Origin: Chryseobacterium sp. StRB126
Lineage (GTDB): Bacteria > Bacteroidota > Bacteroidia > Flavobacteriales > Weeksellaceae
Assembly (NCBI RefSeq): GCF_000829375.1
Contig: NZ_AP014624.1
Coordinates: 2,728,001 to 2,792,000, forward strand
Length of the DNA: 64,000 nucleotides
Direction: 5' to 3'
The position numbers and the translations under genes are program-made. This document shows, piece after piece, positions 16,948-25,583 of the stretch (position 1 is its first letter; each line of letters opens with the position of its first letter). Below the pieces are notes generated by a model. It saw only the letters and a list, made by a program, of their open reading frames with translations. It had not been told where the DNA came from and did no database searches.

Positions 16948-17871
16948 TTAATAAATGTTTCCAATAAAATTTATAATTTCTTCGAAGGATTCGCATTGTT
17001 GTTTGCGGGATTCGTTAGTAATTACCCAAAAACGGTTCTGATATACAAAGTTAAGGGCAGAAAGATCTTTTGAGAAGTTTTTCTGAAGCAAAGAATAGAG
17101 CATTTCCTTCTGAACTTGCGGTGCAGAAATATGTGGTGGAACAAAACTCTCGTGTATTTGAAATAATGAAGGGTTGGTAAGCTCATCATGTTGTAATAAT
17201 ACATCTTCCACAATTCCTGTATAAAGCTGTGAGTCTTTCACGTACCATATTTTATCGGCAAATTCTTTGGCCAAACGCCAGTCATGTGAAGAAAACAGAA
17301 TGAGTTTGTTTTGTCCCTTAGCCAGCTTTCTCAGTGCTTTCAGAATAATGATCTTATTTTTTTCATCCAAATGGGTAGTTGGTTCATCCAGAATAATAAC
17401 AGGGGAGTTTTGAGTAATAGCACGGCCAATAAATGCTTTTTGAAGGTTTCCATCCGAAAGATTCTTAAGAAGCGTGTATTTGTATTGTCCCAGATCTAGC
17501 TCTTCAATGATATGTGCAACCTCTTCACGATCTTCCTTTTTTAGTTCAAAATAAAAAGGGTAGTAGATGTATTTCCCTAAAGAGATAAGATCTTCTACTG
17601 TATAATGCTGCGGAATAACAGATTTTGAAAAAACAATAGCAATATTCTCTGCAATTTCTTTAACAGAAAGTTTTTTTACATTCTTACCATTTATTAATAT
17701 TTCTCCATCCAGTAAAGGGATCTGATGAAGAATAGATTTGATTAAAGTTGTTTTTCCCACTCCATTATTTCCAATCAGTAAACATACATCACCAAGCTTC
17801 AATTCTGCATTAGCATTTGAAATTAATGTTTTGTTATATCCGATATTGGCTTGTTTAATCTGTAGGTGCAT
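16948..17871 (-). CDS. ABC transporter ATPase, FecE/HmuV-like
   Basis: A 307-residue ATPase of the iron-siderophore/cobalamin import class. It shows Walker A GNNGVGKTTL (near residue 35), signature LSDGNLQK (an unusual form of LSGGQ) and Walker B VIILDEPTTHLD with a downstream switch histidine (SSHDWR). The C-terminal tail of about 80 residues is longer than in E. coli FecE. It lies 2 nt after a 95-residue membrane protein and near the FecCD permease, the presumed partner. No substrate-binding protein gene is adjacent, so it may be encoded elsewhere. Confidence 0.88.
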   Translation of the reverse strand: MHLQIKQANIGYNKTLISNANAELKLGDVCLLIGNNGVGKTTLIKSILHQIPLLDGEILINGKNVKKLSVKEIAENIAIVFSKSVIPQHYTVEDLISLGKYIYYPFYFELKKEDREEVAHIIEELDLGQYKYTLLKNLSDGNLQKAFIGRAITQNSPVIILDEPTTHLDEKNKIIILKALRKLAKGQNKLILFSSHDWRLAKEFADKIWYVKDSQLYTGIVEDVLLQHDELTNPSLFQIHESFVPPHISAPQVQKEMLYSLLQKNFSKDLSALNFVYQNRFWVITNESRKQQCESFEEIINFIGNIY

Positions 17872-17873
17872 AT

Positions 17874-18161
17874 TTAGAGAAAAGTAAGAATTAAAAAAAT
17901 ACTGAGAGGTATAATGCTAAATAAGAAATATAGGATTTTATTTTTATTGACTTTCCATAAACTATAACCTCCTAAAATGATTGAGCCCCAAAAGATACAA
18001 GGTAAAGCAACCATAAACCACCAGTTGTTTCCCCAGGAATAAATCCAATGTAATTCTTTATTTATTCTAAACATTTTAGAGTATTCCAGCAAAGCAAAAC
18101 TGATTGCAAACAAAGCTATGTGTGCAATGATCAATTGTTTTTGGGATATTCTAATTTTCAT
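17874..18161 (-). CDS. Small membrane protein, unknown function
   Basis: A 95-residue protein with about three hydrophobic segments (residues 10-28, 45-67, 76-94) and a KVNKNK loop. No family was recognised. The gene stops 2 nt before the ABC ATPase gene, so translation is probably coupled and it may be an accessory of the importer. It is separated from the upstream permease gene by 231 nt holding repeats. Confidence 0.7.
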   Translation of the reverse strand: MKIRISQKQLIIAHIALFAISFALLEYSKMFRINKELHWIYSWGNNWWFMVALPCIFWGSIILGGYSLWKVNKNKILYFLFSIIPLSIFLILTFL

Positions 18162-18196
18162 AGTTTGAATTACTATTGGTGATTTTTACTCTATGT

Positions 18197-18251
18197 TTGT
18201 CATGCTGTAAGCATCTCTACATAGCTGGTTTGGATTCCTACGGAATGACAC
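18197..18251. repeat. Short inverted-repeat element (TGTCATGCTG / GGAATGACA)
   Basis: A 55-bp element bounded by TGTCAT on the left and ATGACA on the right, with AAGCATCTCTACATAGCT inside. It is GC-richer than its surroundings and looks like a common flavobacterial intergenic repeat; no second copy was seen in this window. Confidence 0.5.
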
Positions 18252-18392
18252 AAAGTGAAGGTTTTATCTTATTATATATATTTAGAAAGTTATAAAATTA
18301 TTCGCAAAAATCTGCATTATCTGCTCAATCTGCGAGCGATTAAAAAATAATGTAAGAAATAAACTTGCGTCTTTGCGTTTTCCAACAAAGAT
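18252..18392. repeat. Degenerate CTGC-rich intergenic repeat
   Basis: The segment has three spaced ATCTGC motifs (18310-18340) and then ACTTGCGTCTTTGCG (18363-18377). Such TCTGCG/CTTTGCG strings are frequent intergenic repeats in Flavobacteriia. No gene was seen. Confidence 0.4.
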
Positions 18393-19364
18393 TTACACTT
18401 TATTCTGCTTCAAAAGCATCAGCAAGATCACAGGAATTCCAAATACCGAACTTATTACATTTAATGGGATTTGAGTTTTTTCTGCAATCACTGAGAAGAA
18501 CAACATCACCAACATTCCTAGGAACATATTTAAGATCCATTGCTGCCATAGTTTTGAAGGATTATAGATCAATCGGCAAAAGTGAGGAACAATAATTCCA
18601 ATAAACAGGATAGGTCCTAAAAAAGCAGTAATAGATGCGGAAAGTAGGGAAGAAGCTATTATTATTAAAAGTTTTAAATGCTTTAGGTTAACTCCCAAAC
18701 TCTGAGCGTATGATGTTCCCAGAGAATTTCCTATTAAAGGCTTTATGGATTTAAAACAGAAGAATAATCCTGTCAATACTAAAATAAACAGTACGTAAAT
18801 CTGATTTCTGGTGACCATATTATTAGCTCCGAATGACCATAAAATATAGTTTTTCAGGCTTTGATTTTCTGCATAAAACTGTAACAGAGAAACAATGGCT
18901 CCTGCAAAAGCAGATATCAGAAATCCAAAAATAATAAGATAAGATTTATCCTGAAATCTATTAGACATGGATAGCAGGATTAGCATCAGTAATAAACTTC
19001 CTCCAATAGCTGACAGGCTCAGAAAACTGTTTTGCAGAAATTCCGGGATCAGGATATTGTGAGAGAAGAAAATATAAAATGCTACCGATAAGCTGGCAAC
19101 AGAAGTAATTCCCAGGATATCAGGTCCGGCTAAAGGATTTTGAAAATATTCCTGCATTAGAAAACCAGAAGTTGGAATTGAAATTCCGGCCAACAACATC
19201 ACAAGAACCCTGTTAATACGGATTTCAGCGATTTGACTTTGTGCAGAATCCTGAAAGAAATCCTGAAGGTTTAAACTCAAAAATCCAGTGTTCAGATTAA
19301 CAATTGCGCCTCCAATGATTGCAATGGTCAATAATAAACACAGGATCTTAAATCTTTTTGACAT
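18393..19364 (-). CDS. FecCD-family ABC transporter permease
   Basis: A 323-residue polytopic inner-membrane protein of the BtuC/FecCD family, with eight to ten hydrophobic segments. Family features include RINRVLVMLLAGISIPTSGFLMQEYFQNPLAGPDILGI near residue 50 and a late GPILFIGIIVPHFCRL motif that contacts the ATPase. It imports an iron chelate, heme or cobalamin; which one cannot be told. It follows the TlpA-like gene by 20 nt. The ATPase gene lies further downstream, across a repeat-bearing gap and a small membrane protein. Confidence 0.9.
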   Translation of the reverse strand: MSKRFKILCLLLTIAIIGGAIVNLNTGFLSLNLQDFFQDSAQSQIAEIRINRVLVMLLAGISIPTSGFLMQEYFQNPLAGPDILGITSVASLSVAFYIFFSHNILIPEFLQNSFLSLSAIGGSLLLMLILLSMSNRFQDKSYLIIFGFLISAFAGAIVSLLQFYAENQSLKNYILWSFGANNMVTRNQIYVLFILVLTGLFFCFKSIKPLIGNSLGTSYAQSLGVNLKHLKLLIIIASSLLSASITAFLGPILFIGIIVPHFCRLIYNPSKLWQQWILNMFLGMLVMLFFSVIAEKTQIPLNVISSVFGIPVILLMLLKQNKV

Positions 19365-19384
19365 GATTCAGAAAGATGTATATT

Positions 19385-19951
19385 TTATTTTAGAAAAGCA
19401 TTGATTTTAGAGTTTAATGCTTCTTCAGTCATCATTCCTAAAAATTCATCTGTTTTATCCCCTTTTCTCATGAACGTAAAAGGAATGGACCCACCATCCC
19501 ACTGTTTAAAGTTTTTGGAAAAGAAATTCGGATCCAGTTTTTGTCCATCCAGTAAAATGACATTCGCTCCAAGATTATGTTCTACCACAAAATCTTTCAC
19601 AGCAGTATCCCAATCTGCCCGGTCATCAAGGTTTATGAAGGTGAACTTTACAGGCTTATCTTTTAATTCCTGCATTTTATTTTTAAAACTTGGAATCTCT
19701 CTGATGCAAGGGCCACACCATGTTGCAAAAAAATTGGTAACATACAAAGTATCATTATTTTTAGCTAAGTGCTGACCTACATTTTCAGGAGAAAGTTCTT
19801 TGGGAGTATAGGTAGTCGGTTGATCCATCGTGTTTTGGGTTGCAGCCACTGAATCTGTAGCAGTAGTAGTATTACCGTCAGTTTTTGAAGCTTCTTTTTT
19901 ACAGCTGTAAAGAGCAGTCAGGATCAACGTGGATAAAATTATCTTCTTCAT
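19385..19951 (-). CDS. TlpA-like thioredoxin-fold lipoprotein
   Basis: A 188-residue protein with a lipoprotein signal (lipobox LYSC, Cys17), a Thr/Ser-rich linker (residues 20-50) and a TlpA/ResA-type thioredoxin domain with WCGPC (Cys79, Cys82). The expected role is periplasmic thiol reduction, for example of apocytochromes or metal-binding cysteines. It is probably co-transcribed with the FecCD permease gene 20 nt downstream. It is divergent from the PaaE-like gene with only 32 nt between them, so their promoters overlap into each other's 5' ends. Confidence 0.9.
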   Translation of the reverse strand: MKKIILSTLILTALYSCKKEASKTDGNTTTATDSVAATQNTMDQPTTYTPKELSPENVGQHLAKNNDTLYVTNFFATWCGPCIREIPSFKNKMQELKDKPVKFTFINLDDRADWDTAVKDFVVEHNLGANVILLDGQKLDPNFFSKNFKQWDGGSIPFTFMRKGDKTDEFLGMMTEEALNSKINAFLK

Positions 19952-19966
19952 AAATTATTTTTTATC

Positions 19967-19974
19967 TATTTTTG
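19967..19974 (+). promoter_or_regulatory. -7 box of the PaaE-like gene
   Basis: TATTTTTG is an exact TAnnTTTG match 9 nt before the ATG at 19984, which implies a very short leader. For the divergent TlpA gene a minus-strand TAGATTTG (19993-20000) lies inside the PaaE-like coding start. Confidence 0.5.
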
Positions 19975-19983
19975 AATTGAAGT

Positions 19984-21108
19984 ATGGAACAACAAATCTA
20001 TAAAGGGAAACTGATACAGTTTCATCCGTTAAAAGTAACGAAAAAGGTAGAGCTGACCAAAAATACTTTTTCTCTGGAGTTCGATATTCCGGAGAATTTG
20101 AAAGAAAACTTTAAGTTTGATGCCGGGCAGTTCGTTAGTGTTAAATTTCAGTCGCATGGAGAAGAAGTTATTAATGATTATTCGATGACTTCTGCTCCTT
20201 ATGAAGGGAAAATATGTCTGGGAATTAAGATTAATTCTCCTGACGGAGCTACTTCTCAGCTGTTTCAAAACTATAGTGAAGGTGACGAATTAATGATAAG
20301 TGAACCTGCAGGTAGATTTACGATTGTATCTAAACCCATTGAGTTCAGAACAATTGTTGCTTTTGCTGCCGGTATTGGAATTACCCCTATTTTAAGCCAT
20401 TTCAAGAATATTCTTCATAACGAACCCAGAACAAGGCTGTTTTTATTTTTTGGAAATAAGAGTTCGGAAGACCTTATTTACAGAGACCAGCTGGACAACC
20501 TTGCCAGAACCTGTGGAGACAGGCTTCAGATTTTTTACTTCTTTTCACAGGAGAAAACGGCTGATCAGTTTTTCTTTGGGCGATTGGATGAAAAGAAATT
20601 AAATTTAATTATCAATCAAATTCTTCATTTGGATGATACTGATGAAGAATCTACGATTTGGGATGCTGTGGATGAAGTTTTGATCTGTGGAAAAGGAGAG
20701 ATGATTAAAACTCTGGCAAATGCTTGTTACCATCACGGGATTCCAAAACGGAATATCCATTTTGAACTTTTTGAAGAATATAATGATGATATTTATCCTG
20801 TAGAAAAAGAATTTCCATTGATTGAAAATATAGAGGTGGAATTTACGATGTTAGGAAAGAAATATACAACTCAACTCTCTGATAATAAGGATAGAATCCT
20901 GCAGCAACTTTTACTTCAAAAATTTCCGGTTCCTTATTCATGTAAATCAGGAATCTGCGGAAGTTGCGAATGTTCTTTAGAAGAAGGTGAAGTGGAACTG
21001 TTGGAGAATGAGTATCTTACCGAAAAAGAGGAAGGGCAGGGACATATATTAGCTTGTATGTCAATAGTGAAAAGTAAAAAAATAAAGCTTAACTTTGATC
21101 TTAGTTGA
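19984..21108 (+). CDS. PaaE-like ferredoxin-NADP reductase with 2Fe-2S domain
   Basis: A 374-residue electron-transfer protein. An FAD-binding domain (about residues 8-110, with a DYSMTSAPYEG-type flavin motif) and an NAD(P)-binding domain (110-255, AAGIGITPILS) precede a C-terminal plant-type 2Fe-2S ferredoxin domain (285-374). The cluster ligands are CKSGICGSC and a late cysteine in ILACMS. This is the PaaE/HmpX arrangement, the reductase of phenylacetyl-CoA epoxidase-like systems. No paa genes are nearby, so its partner is unknown. It overlaps the DUF218 gene by 4 nt. Confidence 0.9.
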   Translation: MEQQIYKGKLIQFHPLKVTKKVELTKNTFSLEFDIPENLKENFKFDAGQFVSVKFQSHGEEVINDYSMTSAPYEGKICLGIKINSPDGATSQLFQNYSEGDELMISEPAGRFTIVSKPIEFRTIVAFAAGIGITPILSHFKNILHNEPRTRLFLFFGNKSSEDLIYRDQLDNLARTCGDRLQIFYFFSQEKTADQFFFGRLDEKKLNLIINQILHLDDTDEESTIWDAVDEVLICGKGEMIKTLANACYHHGIPKRNIHFELFEEYNDDIYPVEKEFPLIENIEVEFTMLGKKYTTQLSDNKDRILQQLLLQKFPVPYSCKSGICGSCECSLEEGEVELLENEYLTEKEEGQGHILACMSIVKSKKIKLNFDLS

Positions 21109-21722
21109 GAATTATTAGGAACATATTTAACTTGGGTTTTATATCATTAGAATTAGGAATTTTAATGATATGTTTCTGTAATGTGTGGGTTTTCGGACTT
21201 ACCAACGGACGTACCTATACCAAAATTTCAAAAATTCCGCCAAGGGAAGTTGCTTTAGTGCTGGGAACATCTCCAAAGATGAGATCAGGTCTTTCCAATC
21301 CTTATTTTACCAAAAGGATGGATGCTGCAGCTCTTCTTTATCACCATGGAAAAATTAAGAAAATTATTGTAAGTGGGGAGAAAAGTAAAGGGTACAATGA
21401 ACCTGCTGCAATGAAAAACTATTTAATCTATCAGGAAGGTGTTCCTGAAGATATTATTGTTGAAGACCCGAAAGGTTTTAACACTTACAAAAGTATTCTT
21501 CGTTGTAAAGATATTTATAAGAAGAAAAATGTCATTATTGTTTCTCAGGGATACCATAACCTCCGCGCTTTATTTTTTGCAAGAAATAATGATATGAATG
21601 CCCTGGGTTTTGATGCGCAGGATGTAACGAAGCCTGAAAGTTTCTACAGAAATCAGGCGAGGGAAATCCTCGCCCGTGTTATTGCTGTAGTGTACTTTAT
21701 TTTGGGAGTTTCTCCGGATTAG
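21105..21722 (+). CDS. SanA/YdcF-like DUF218 membrane protein
   Basis: A 205-residue protein with one N-terminal membrane segment (about residues 10-32) and a DUF218 domain. Visible motifs: ALVLGTSPKMRSGLSNPYFTKRMDAA, a KIIVSGEKS strand and a late QGYHNLRALFFA segment. SanA-type proteins affect envelope permeability in enteric bacteria; the biochemistry is unknown. The start is taken as the TTG at 21105, which overlaps the preceding stop (TTGA) and allows coupling. The ATG at 21165 would cut the membrane segment and is less likely. Confidence 0.83.
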   Translation: MRIIRNIFNLGFISLELGILMICFCNVWVFGLTNGRTYTKISKIPPREVALVLGTSPKMRSGLSNPYFTKRMDAAALLYHHGKIKKIIVSGEKSKGYNEPAAMKNYLIYQEGVPEDIIVEDPKGFNTYKSILRCKDIYKKKNVIIVSQGYHNLRALFFARNNDMNALGFDAQDVTKPESFYRNQAREILARVIAVVYFILGVSPD

Positions 21723-24325
21723 AAAGGATATCCGAATGCAAAGTTAATGGTTGGTTTGAAAGGCTGTAACGTTTTGAATCTCCAACGGTCACCTTCTGGC
21801 TTATTAGGGTCAAAGATCTTATACGCAAAATCTAATCTCAGGGTAATATATGCTACATTTATTCTTAAACCGAATCCGCTACCAATACCCATTTGCCCTA
21901 AGAACTTATTGAACCTGAATTCATCCTGATGAGCATCATTATGGTTACGAAGACTCCATGTATTTCCTATATCTGTAAACAGAGCTCCTTCATACATACT
22001 GTTAAACGGAATTCTGTACTCAATATTGGTTGTCAGTTTTACATCATTGGTCATGTAAGCACGTATTCTTTCATCTACCTGGGAAGCAGCTGGACCTAAC
22101 CCTCCGAATGCCACCCAAGCTCTGATATCATTAGAGCCTCCATTGAAATAAGATTTGATGATCGGCATGTCTTTGGAGTTTCCGTACGGAATACCCACAC
22201 CAATAAATTGACGAAGAACCAAAGTCTGGTTACCATTGAATTTGAAATATTTTCTTGCATCAATATCAAATTTTACGAACTGAGCATAAGGAATACCAAA
22301 GATTGTTTTTTGTGGTGCTGTAATAATTCCTCCATCATTACTTTTCTTATTGAATAAACTTAGGATATTACCGGCAAGCTCCACTTTACCATTAAAATAA
22401 AATGCATTAGGGTAATCCTTTTTTCCAATTTCATTATAGACAAAATTGTAGATCATAGAAGAAATAAAGACATCTTCCGTCTGTCTTTCTTTATTAATAA
22501 GACTTCCTCTGAATGTTGTAAGCAAATCTAAGCCCTGTTCATTAAGACTGCCACGATAATCACCGTCATTAATGATCTGTTCAGAAACACCATCTATCGT
22601 AAACTCTCCGGATTTTAGTTTGTCTTCAAGATGAAGTCCGGGATAATGAGCAGAATAATCAGCAAATATTGCTTTTCTTACCACTTCATCGTTAACGAAA
22701 TAATCATAATAGGCGCTTTTATTTTTTGTTAAACTGATTTGTGTATTAAATAAGGTTAGCTTATGATAAACCAAATCATTTACCGTTGCCTGGTAATTTA
22801 ATCCGGTGTTGAAGTTAACCCTTCCCAGTCCGATATTATTCTGTATAGATGCTCCCAACAGAATAGATGAAGTAGGTGTATATCTTTTAGGGATGAATTT
22901 ATAATAATTAAATGGTAGTAGCAATCTTGGGAAGTTCAGGGACGCCTGAGCTGATATTTCATATGCTAATACTCTCTTATCTGTATTTTCTGTGCTTGCA
23001 ATAGATCCAAATGTACCGGAAAGACTGGTAGAAAGGTTTTCTGCCCCTCTGAAAAGATTTCGGGTGGTAAGGTCTACAGAAGGAGAAACACCAAGATTAA
23101 GAATCTGGGAATAATTAAGGTCTGTTCCTACTTTAAGCTCATACTTAGGAAGCGGTTTCAAGATATATAACACATCTACAATACTGTCATTAGGCGCAGT
23201 AAAGCCACCTTGTCTTAAAGAATCTCTAGCTTTTACGATACTAAAATTGTTCATTGTCAGGAGGTTCCTTTTGGTAACGTCCAGTTTCTGCTGATCGTAC
23301 GTCTGCTTACTGTCTACAATGATGGTTCTCCATAATGATGATGTTCTGTATTTGTCATTCATTTTATGAAATCTGATTCTCCTCAAACTGTCTTTAACCG
23401 TATTTTTAGGATAATCATTAACATCATCTACAATAGCAACATCAATATTTCCAAATGTGGCTTTTTTATAAGGTCGGTCCAGAGAATCTTTATGAATTTC
23501 CAGAGTAACAGGAACTTGTTTTTTACTTTTTAAGGAGTCGGCAACAAAATACACTTCTTCATTGGTATTGTTGAATTTATAATACCCATATTCTCGCATT
23601 AAGTCTGTAATCCTCGTTACTTCCTTTTCAAGAACAGTCTGGTCAAGGATCTTACCTGATCTTACCAGCGTTTTATTCAGATGAGCATTATAAATTTGTT
23701 TGATACCCTGGTCGGGAATATTAAAAAAGTAATCTTTAATATAAGTAGGATCATTATGTTTGATGAAATAGTTTACCGCTGCTTTCTTAGATGCAGAATC
23801 TAAATCATGTCTGTATTTTACTTCTGCATCCCAAAAACCTCGGTAAGTCAATCTTTTTTTGATGGACTCTGCACCTTTTTCACTTCTGGTCTGGTCCAAA
23901 ATAACCGGTGGTGAACCCCATGTATGCATTAGACGGTCAAAGAAAAGGTTTTTTCCAATACTGTTTTTCATATTATACTTAATAAATAAAGAGTCCCTCA
24001 GTTTCTGATTTCTCATTTCACGAGGATAGGTCATATATTCATTAAGAATTGTATCGTATTTTGGAGTGGCCATATTATAAAACATAAGACCCAATGGCAT
24101 AAAAAGAACTTGCTTCTTATTAGGTTTCTGCTGAACATAATCTTTCAGCTCTTCATCAAAAAATTCTTTCTTATCTTCGAATTCAAAATTATTCTTAGTA
24201 AGCAGGTAATCACCATCTGGAACTTTTTTTGTGGTACTACAAGCATAAAGGAGACCAACAAATGTTGCAAATGAAATAATTTTATAATATTTTTGAGGAG
24301 AATTCTTATAATGCTTACAGCTCAT
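21719..24325 (-). CDS. tamL: TamL-like Omp85 outer-membrane lipoprotein
   Basis: An 868-residue Omp85 protein: a lipoprotein signal with lipobox LYAC (Cys29, CSTTKKVPDGDYLLTKN), POTRA-like periplasmic repeats (about 35-430), and a C-terminal 16-strand-type barrel with the family GGSNDIRAW and G-GFGLR motifs, ending in phenylalanine (GYPF). Lipid-anchored TamA homologues, TamL, are characteristic of Bacteroidetes and work with TamB. No tamB is adjacent here. The 5' end overlaps the divergent rRNA methyltransferase gene by 15 bp; no other Met lies before the lipobox. Confidence 0.88.
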   Translation of the reverse strand: MSCKHYKNSPQKYYKIISFATFVGLLYACSTTKKVPDGDYLLTKNNFEFEDKKEFFDEELKDYVQQKPNKKQVLFMPLGLMFYNMATPKYDTILNEYMTYPREMRNQKLRDSLFIKYNMKNSIGKNLFFDRLMHTWGSPPVILDQTRSEKGAESIKKRLTYRGFWDAEVKYRHDLDSASKKAAVNYFIKHNDPTYIKDYFFNIPDQGIKQIYNAHLNKTLVRSGKILDQTVLEKEVTRITDLMREYGYYKFNNTNEEVYFVADSLKSKKQVPVTLEIHKDSLDRPYKKATFGNIDVAIVDDVNDYPKNTVKDSLRRIRFHKMNDKYRTSSLWRTIIVDSKQTYDQQKLDVTKRNLLTMNNFSIVKARDSLRQGGFTAPNDSIVDVLYILKPLPKYELKVGTDLNYSQILNLGVSPSVDLTTRNLFRGAENLSTSLSGTFGSIASTENTDKRVLAYEISAQASLNFPRLLLPFNYYKFIPKRYTPTSSILLGASIQNNIGLGRVNFNTGLNYQATVNDLVYHKLTLFNTQISLTKNKSAYYDYFVNDEVVRKAIFADYSAHYPGLHLEDKLKSGEFTIDGVSEQIINDGDYRGSLNEQGLDLLTTFRGSLINKERQTEDVFISSMIYNFVYNEIGKKDYPNAFYFNGKVELAGNILSLFNKKSNDGGIITAPQKTIFGIPYAQFVKFDIDARKYFKFNGNQTLVLRQFIGVGIPYGNSKDMPIIKSYFNGGSNDIRAWVAFGGLGPAASQVDERIRAYMTNDVKLTTNIEYRIPFNSMYEGALFTDIGNTWSLRNHNDAHQDEFRFNKFLGQMGIGSGFGLRINVAYITLRLDFAYKIFDPNKPEGDRWRFKTLQPFKPTINFAFGYPF
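24265..24295 (+). promoter_or_regulatory. Promoter of the rRNA methyltransferase gene, inside tamL
   Basis: TTG (24265-24267), 20-nt spacer, TATTTTTG (24288-24295): an exact Bacteroidetes match inside the 5' coding region of tamL on the opposite strand. The start site near 24301 rules out the TTG start at 24293 and supports the ATG at 24311. Confidence 0.7.
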
Positions 24326-25036
24326 ACAATAAAAGTTTTACAATCTTTAGATAAAAAGAAGTTCAGACAAAAATACAATTTGTTTTTGGTTGAAGGTAAT
24401 AAAATCATTTGTGAACTTTTCAATTCTAACTTTAAAGTTAAAGAAATATTATCAACCGATCCGCAAAAATTGGACCGTACTGATATCCCTATTACCCATA
24501 TCTCTGAAAATGAGTTAAAAAAAATCAGCTTTCTTAAAACCCCCAAAGATTCTGTTGCCGTGTGCTATCTGGCAGAGGAAGAATCATGGGCTGATAAGAA
24601 AATACAGCTTGTTCTGGATGGAATACAGGATCCGGGGAATTTGGGGACCATTATCCGGTTGGCAGATTGGTTTGGGATAGAACAGATTATCTGCAGTGAA
24701 GATACGGTGGATGTTTATAATCCAAAGGTAATTCAGGCAACAATGGGATCGTTTACGAGAGTAAATATGGTATACACAGATCTTGTTGAGTATCTTTCAA
24801 AAACAGAAAATGTAAATATCGGAACAGATATGGATGGAGAAAACATCTATACATTTGAAAAGCCTGAAAAAATTAATCTGATTCTTGGAAATGAAGGAAA
24901 CGGAATGAGACCGGAAACAGAAAAATTATTGCAAAAATGCATCACCATTCCAAGGTTTGGAAAATCCCAGTCTACAGAAAGCCTAAATGTATCAATGGCT
25001 GCCGGAATTATTTTAGGACAATTATTTTCAAAATAA
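24311..25036 (+). CDS. TrmH/SpoU-family rRNA 2'-O-methyltransferase
   Basis: A 241-residue SAM-dependent RNA ribose methyltransferase of the SPOUT superfamily. An N-terminal substrate-binding domain (residues 1-85, KKFRQKYNLFLVEGNK) precedes the catalytic domain with the three SpoU motifs: QDPGNLGTIIRLADWFG, ILGNEGNGM and SLNVSMAAGI. These form the trefoil knot and SAM site. The target, 23S rRNA or tRNA, cannot be told. It is convergent with the envelope-stress cluster across a 14-bp-stem terminator, and divergent from tamL with overlapping 5' ends. Confidence 0.9.
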   Translation: MLTAHTIKVLQSLDKKKFRQKYNLFLVEGNKIICELFNSNFKVKEILSTDPQKLDRTDIPITHISENELKKISFLKTPKDSVAVCYLAEEESWADKKIQLVLDGIQDPGNLGTIIRLADWFGIEQIICSEDTVDVYNPKVIQATMGSFTRVNMVYTDLVEYLSKTENVNIGTDMDGENIYTFEKPEKINLILGNEGNGMRPETEKLLQKCITIPRFGKSQSTESLNVSMAAGIILGQLFSK

Positions 25037-25039
25037 AAA

Positions 25040-25083
25040 AATTATGGCTTAGAGAATAATTATATATTTTCTAAGCCATAATT
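25040..25083. terminator. Bidirectional terminator with 14-bp stem
   Basis: AATTATGGCTTAGA (25040-25053) pairs perfectly with TCTAAGCCATAATT (25070-25083) over a 16-nt loop. A-runs flank the left side. It serves the methyltransferase gene and the convergent gene whose stop is 3 nt away. Confidence 0.75.
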
Positions 25084-25085
25084 CC

Positions 25086-25583
25086 TTAAATAAGCTGTTC
25101 CATACTGGAAACACTTTTATTTTTCTGGTATACTTCCAATTTTTTTCTGACATATTTCAGAGCAATAGGAGCGAGGTAAATTAAGGCTGCTCCTACCAGT
25201 TTATTCTTCCAATTAGAACTTTTCATATTCTTTTTGGCATAGTTACCGACAATAGCTGTAACACCCAATTTAATAATACTATCCGCAATATTTCCCTTGA
25301 AGGCCGTACTGGCAAATCCTACTGCTGTATTTTTACTGATCAGAAGGTCTTTCACTTCAGAAGTAAGCTGCTTGGCAATGACATCCTTTCTAAGAACCAC
25401 TTTTTCATCTCCATCTTCATCTACTTTTTCCTGGAGATATTGATCACTTAAACCATTGGTAAATGCACTAAGGCTTTCCTTGGTATTTTTAAAAGTAAGA
25501 AGGTTTTCCAGATCATTGATTTCACCTTGAAGCAGTTTTTTCTTTCTTCTTAATTCTTCTATGCTTTCATATTTTCTACTCAT
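25086..25583 (-). CDS. Unknown membrane-associated protein of the YtxH/holin-X cluster
   Basis: A 165-residue protein. The N-terminal half is charged and likely coiled coil (residues 1-35, RRKKKLLQGEINDLENLL). The C-terminal half has two moderately hydrophobic helices (about 105-120 and 130-146) and a basic end. No family was recognised. It overlaps the holin-X-like gene by 8 nt, so the two are translationally coupled. By context it resembles the third gene of elaB/yqjD-yqjE-yqjK clusters, which encode small envelope proteins; this comparison is by layout only. Confidence 0.7.
   Translation of the reverse strand: MSRKYESIEELRRKKKLLQGEINDLENLLTFKNTKESLSAFTNGLSDQYLQEKVDEDGDEKVVLRKDVIAKQLTSEVKDLLISKNTAVGFASTAFKGNIADSIIKLGVTAIVGNYAKKNMKSSNWKNKLVGAALIYLAPIALKYVRKKLEVYQKNKSVSSMEQLI

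Noticed and set aside
19984..21108. Phenylacetate degradation cluster
   Set aside because: Only the PaaE-like reductase is present; no paaABCD or other pathway genes flank it.
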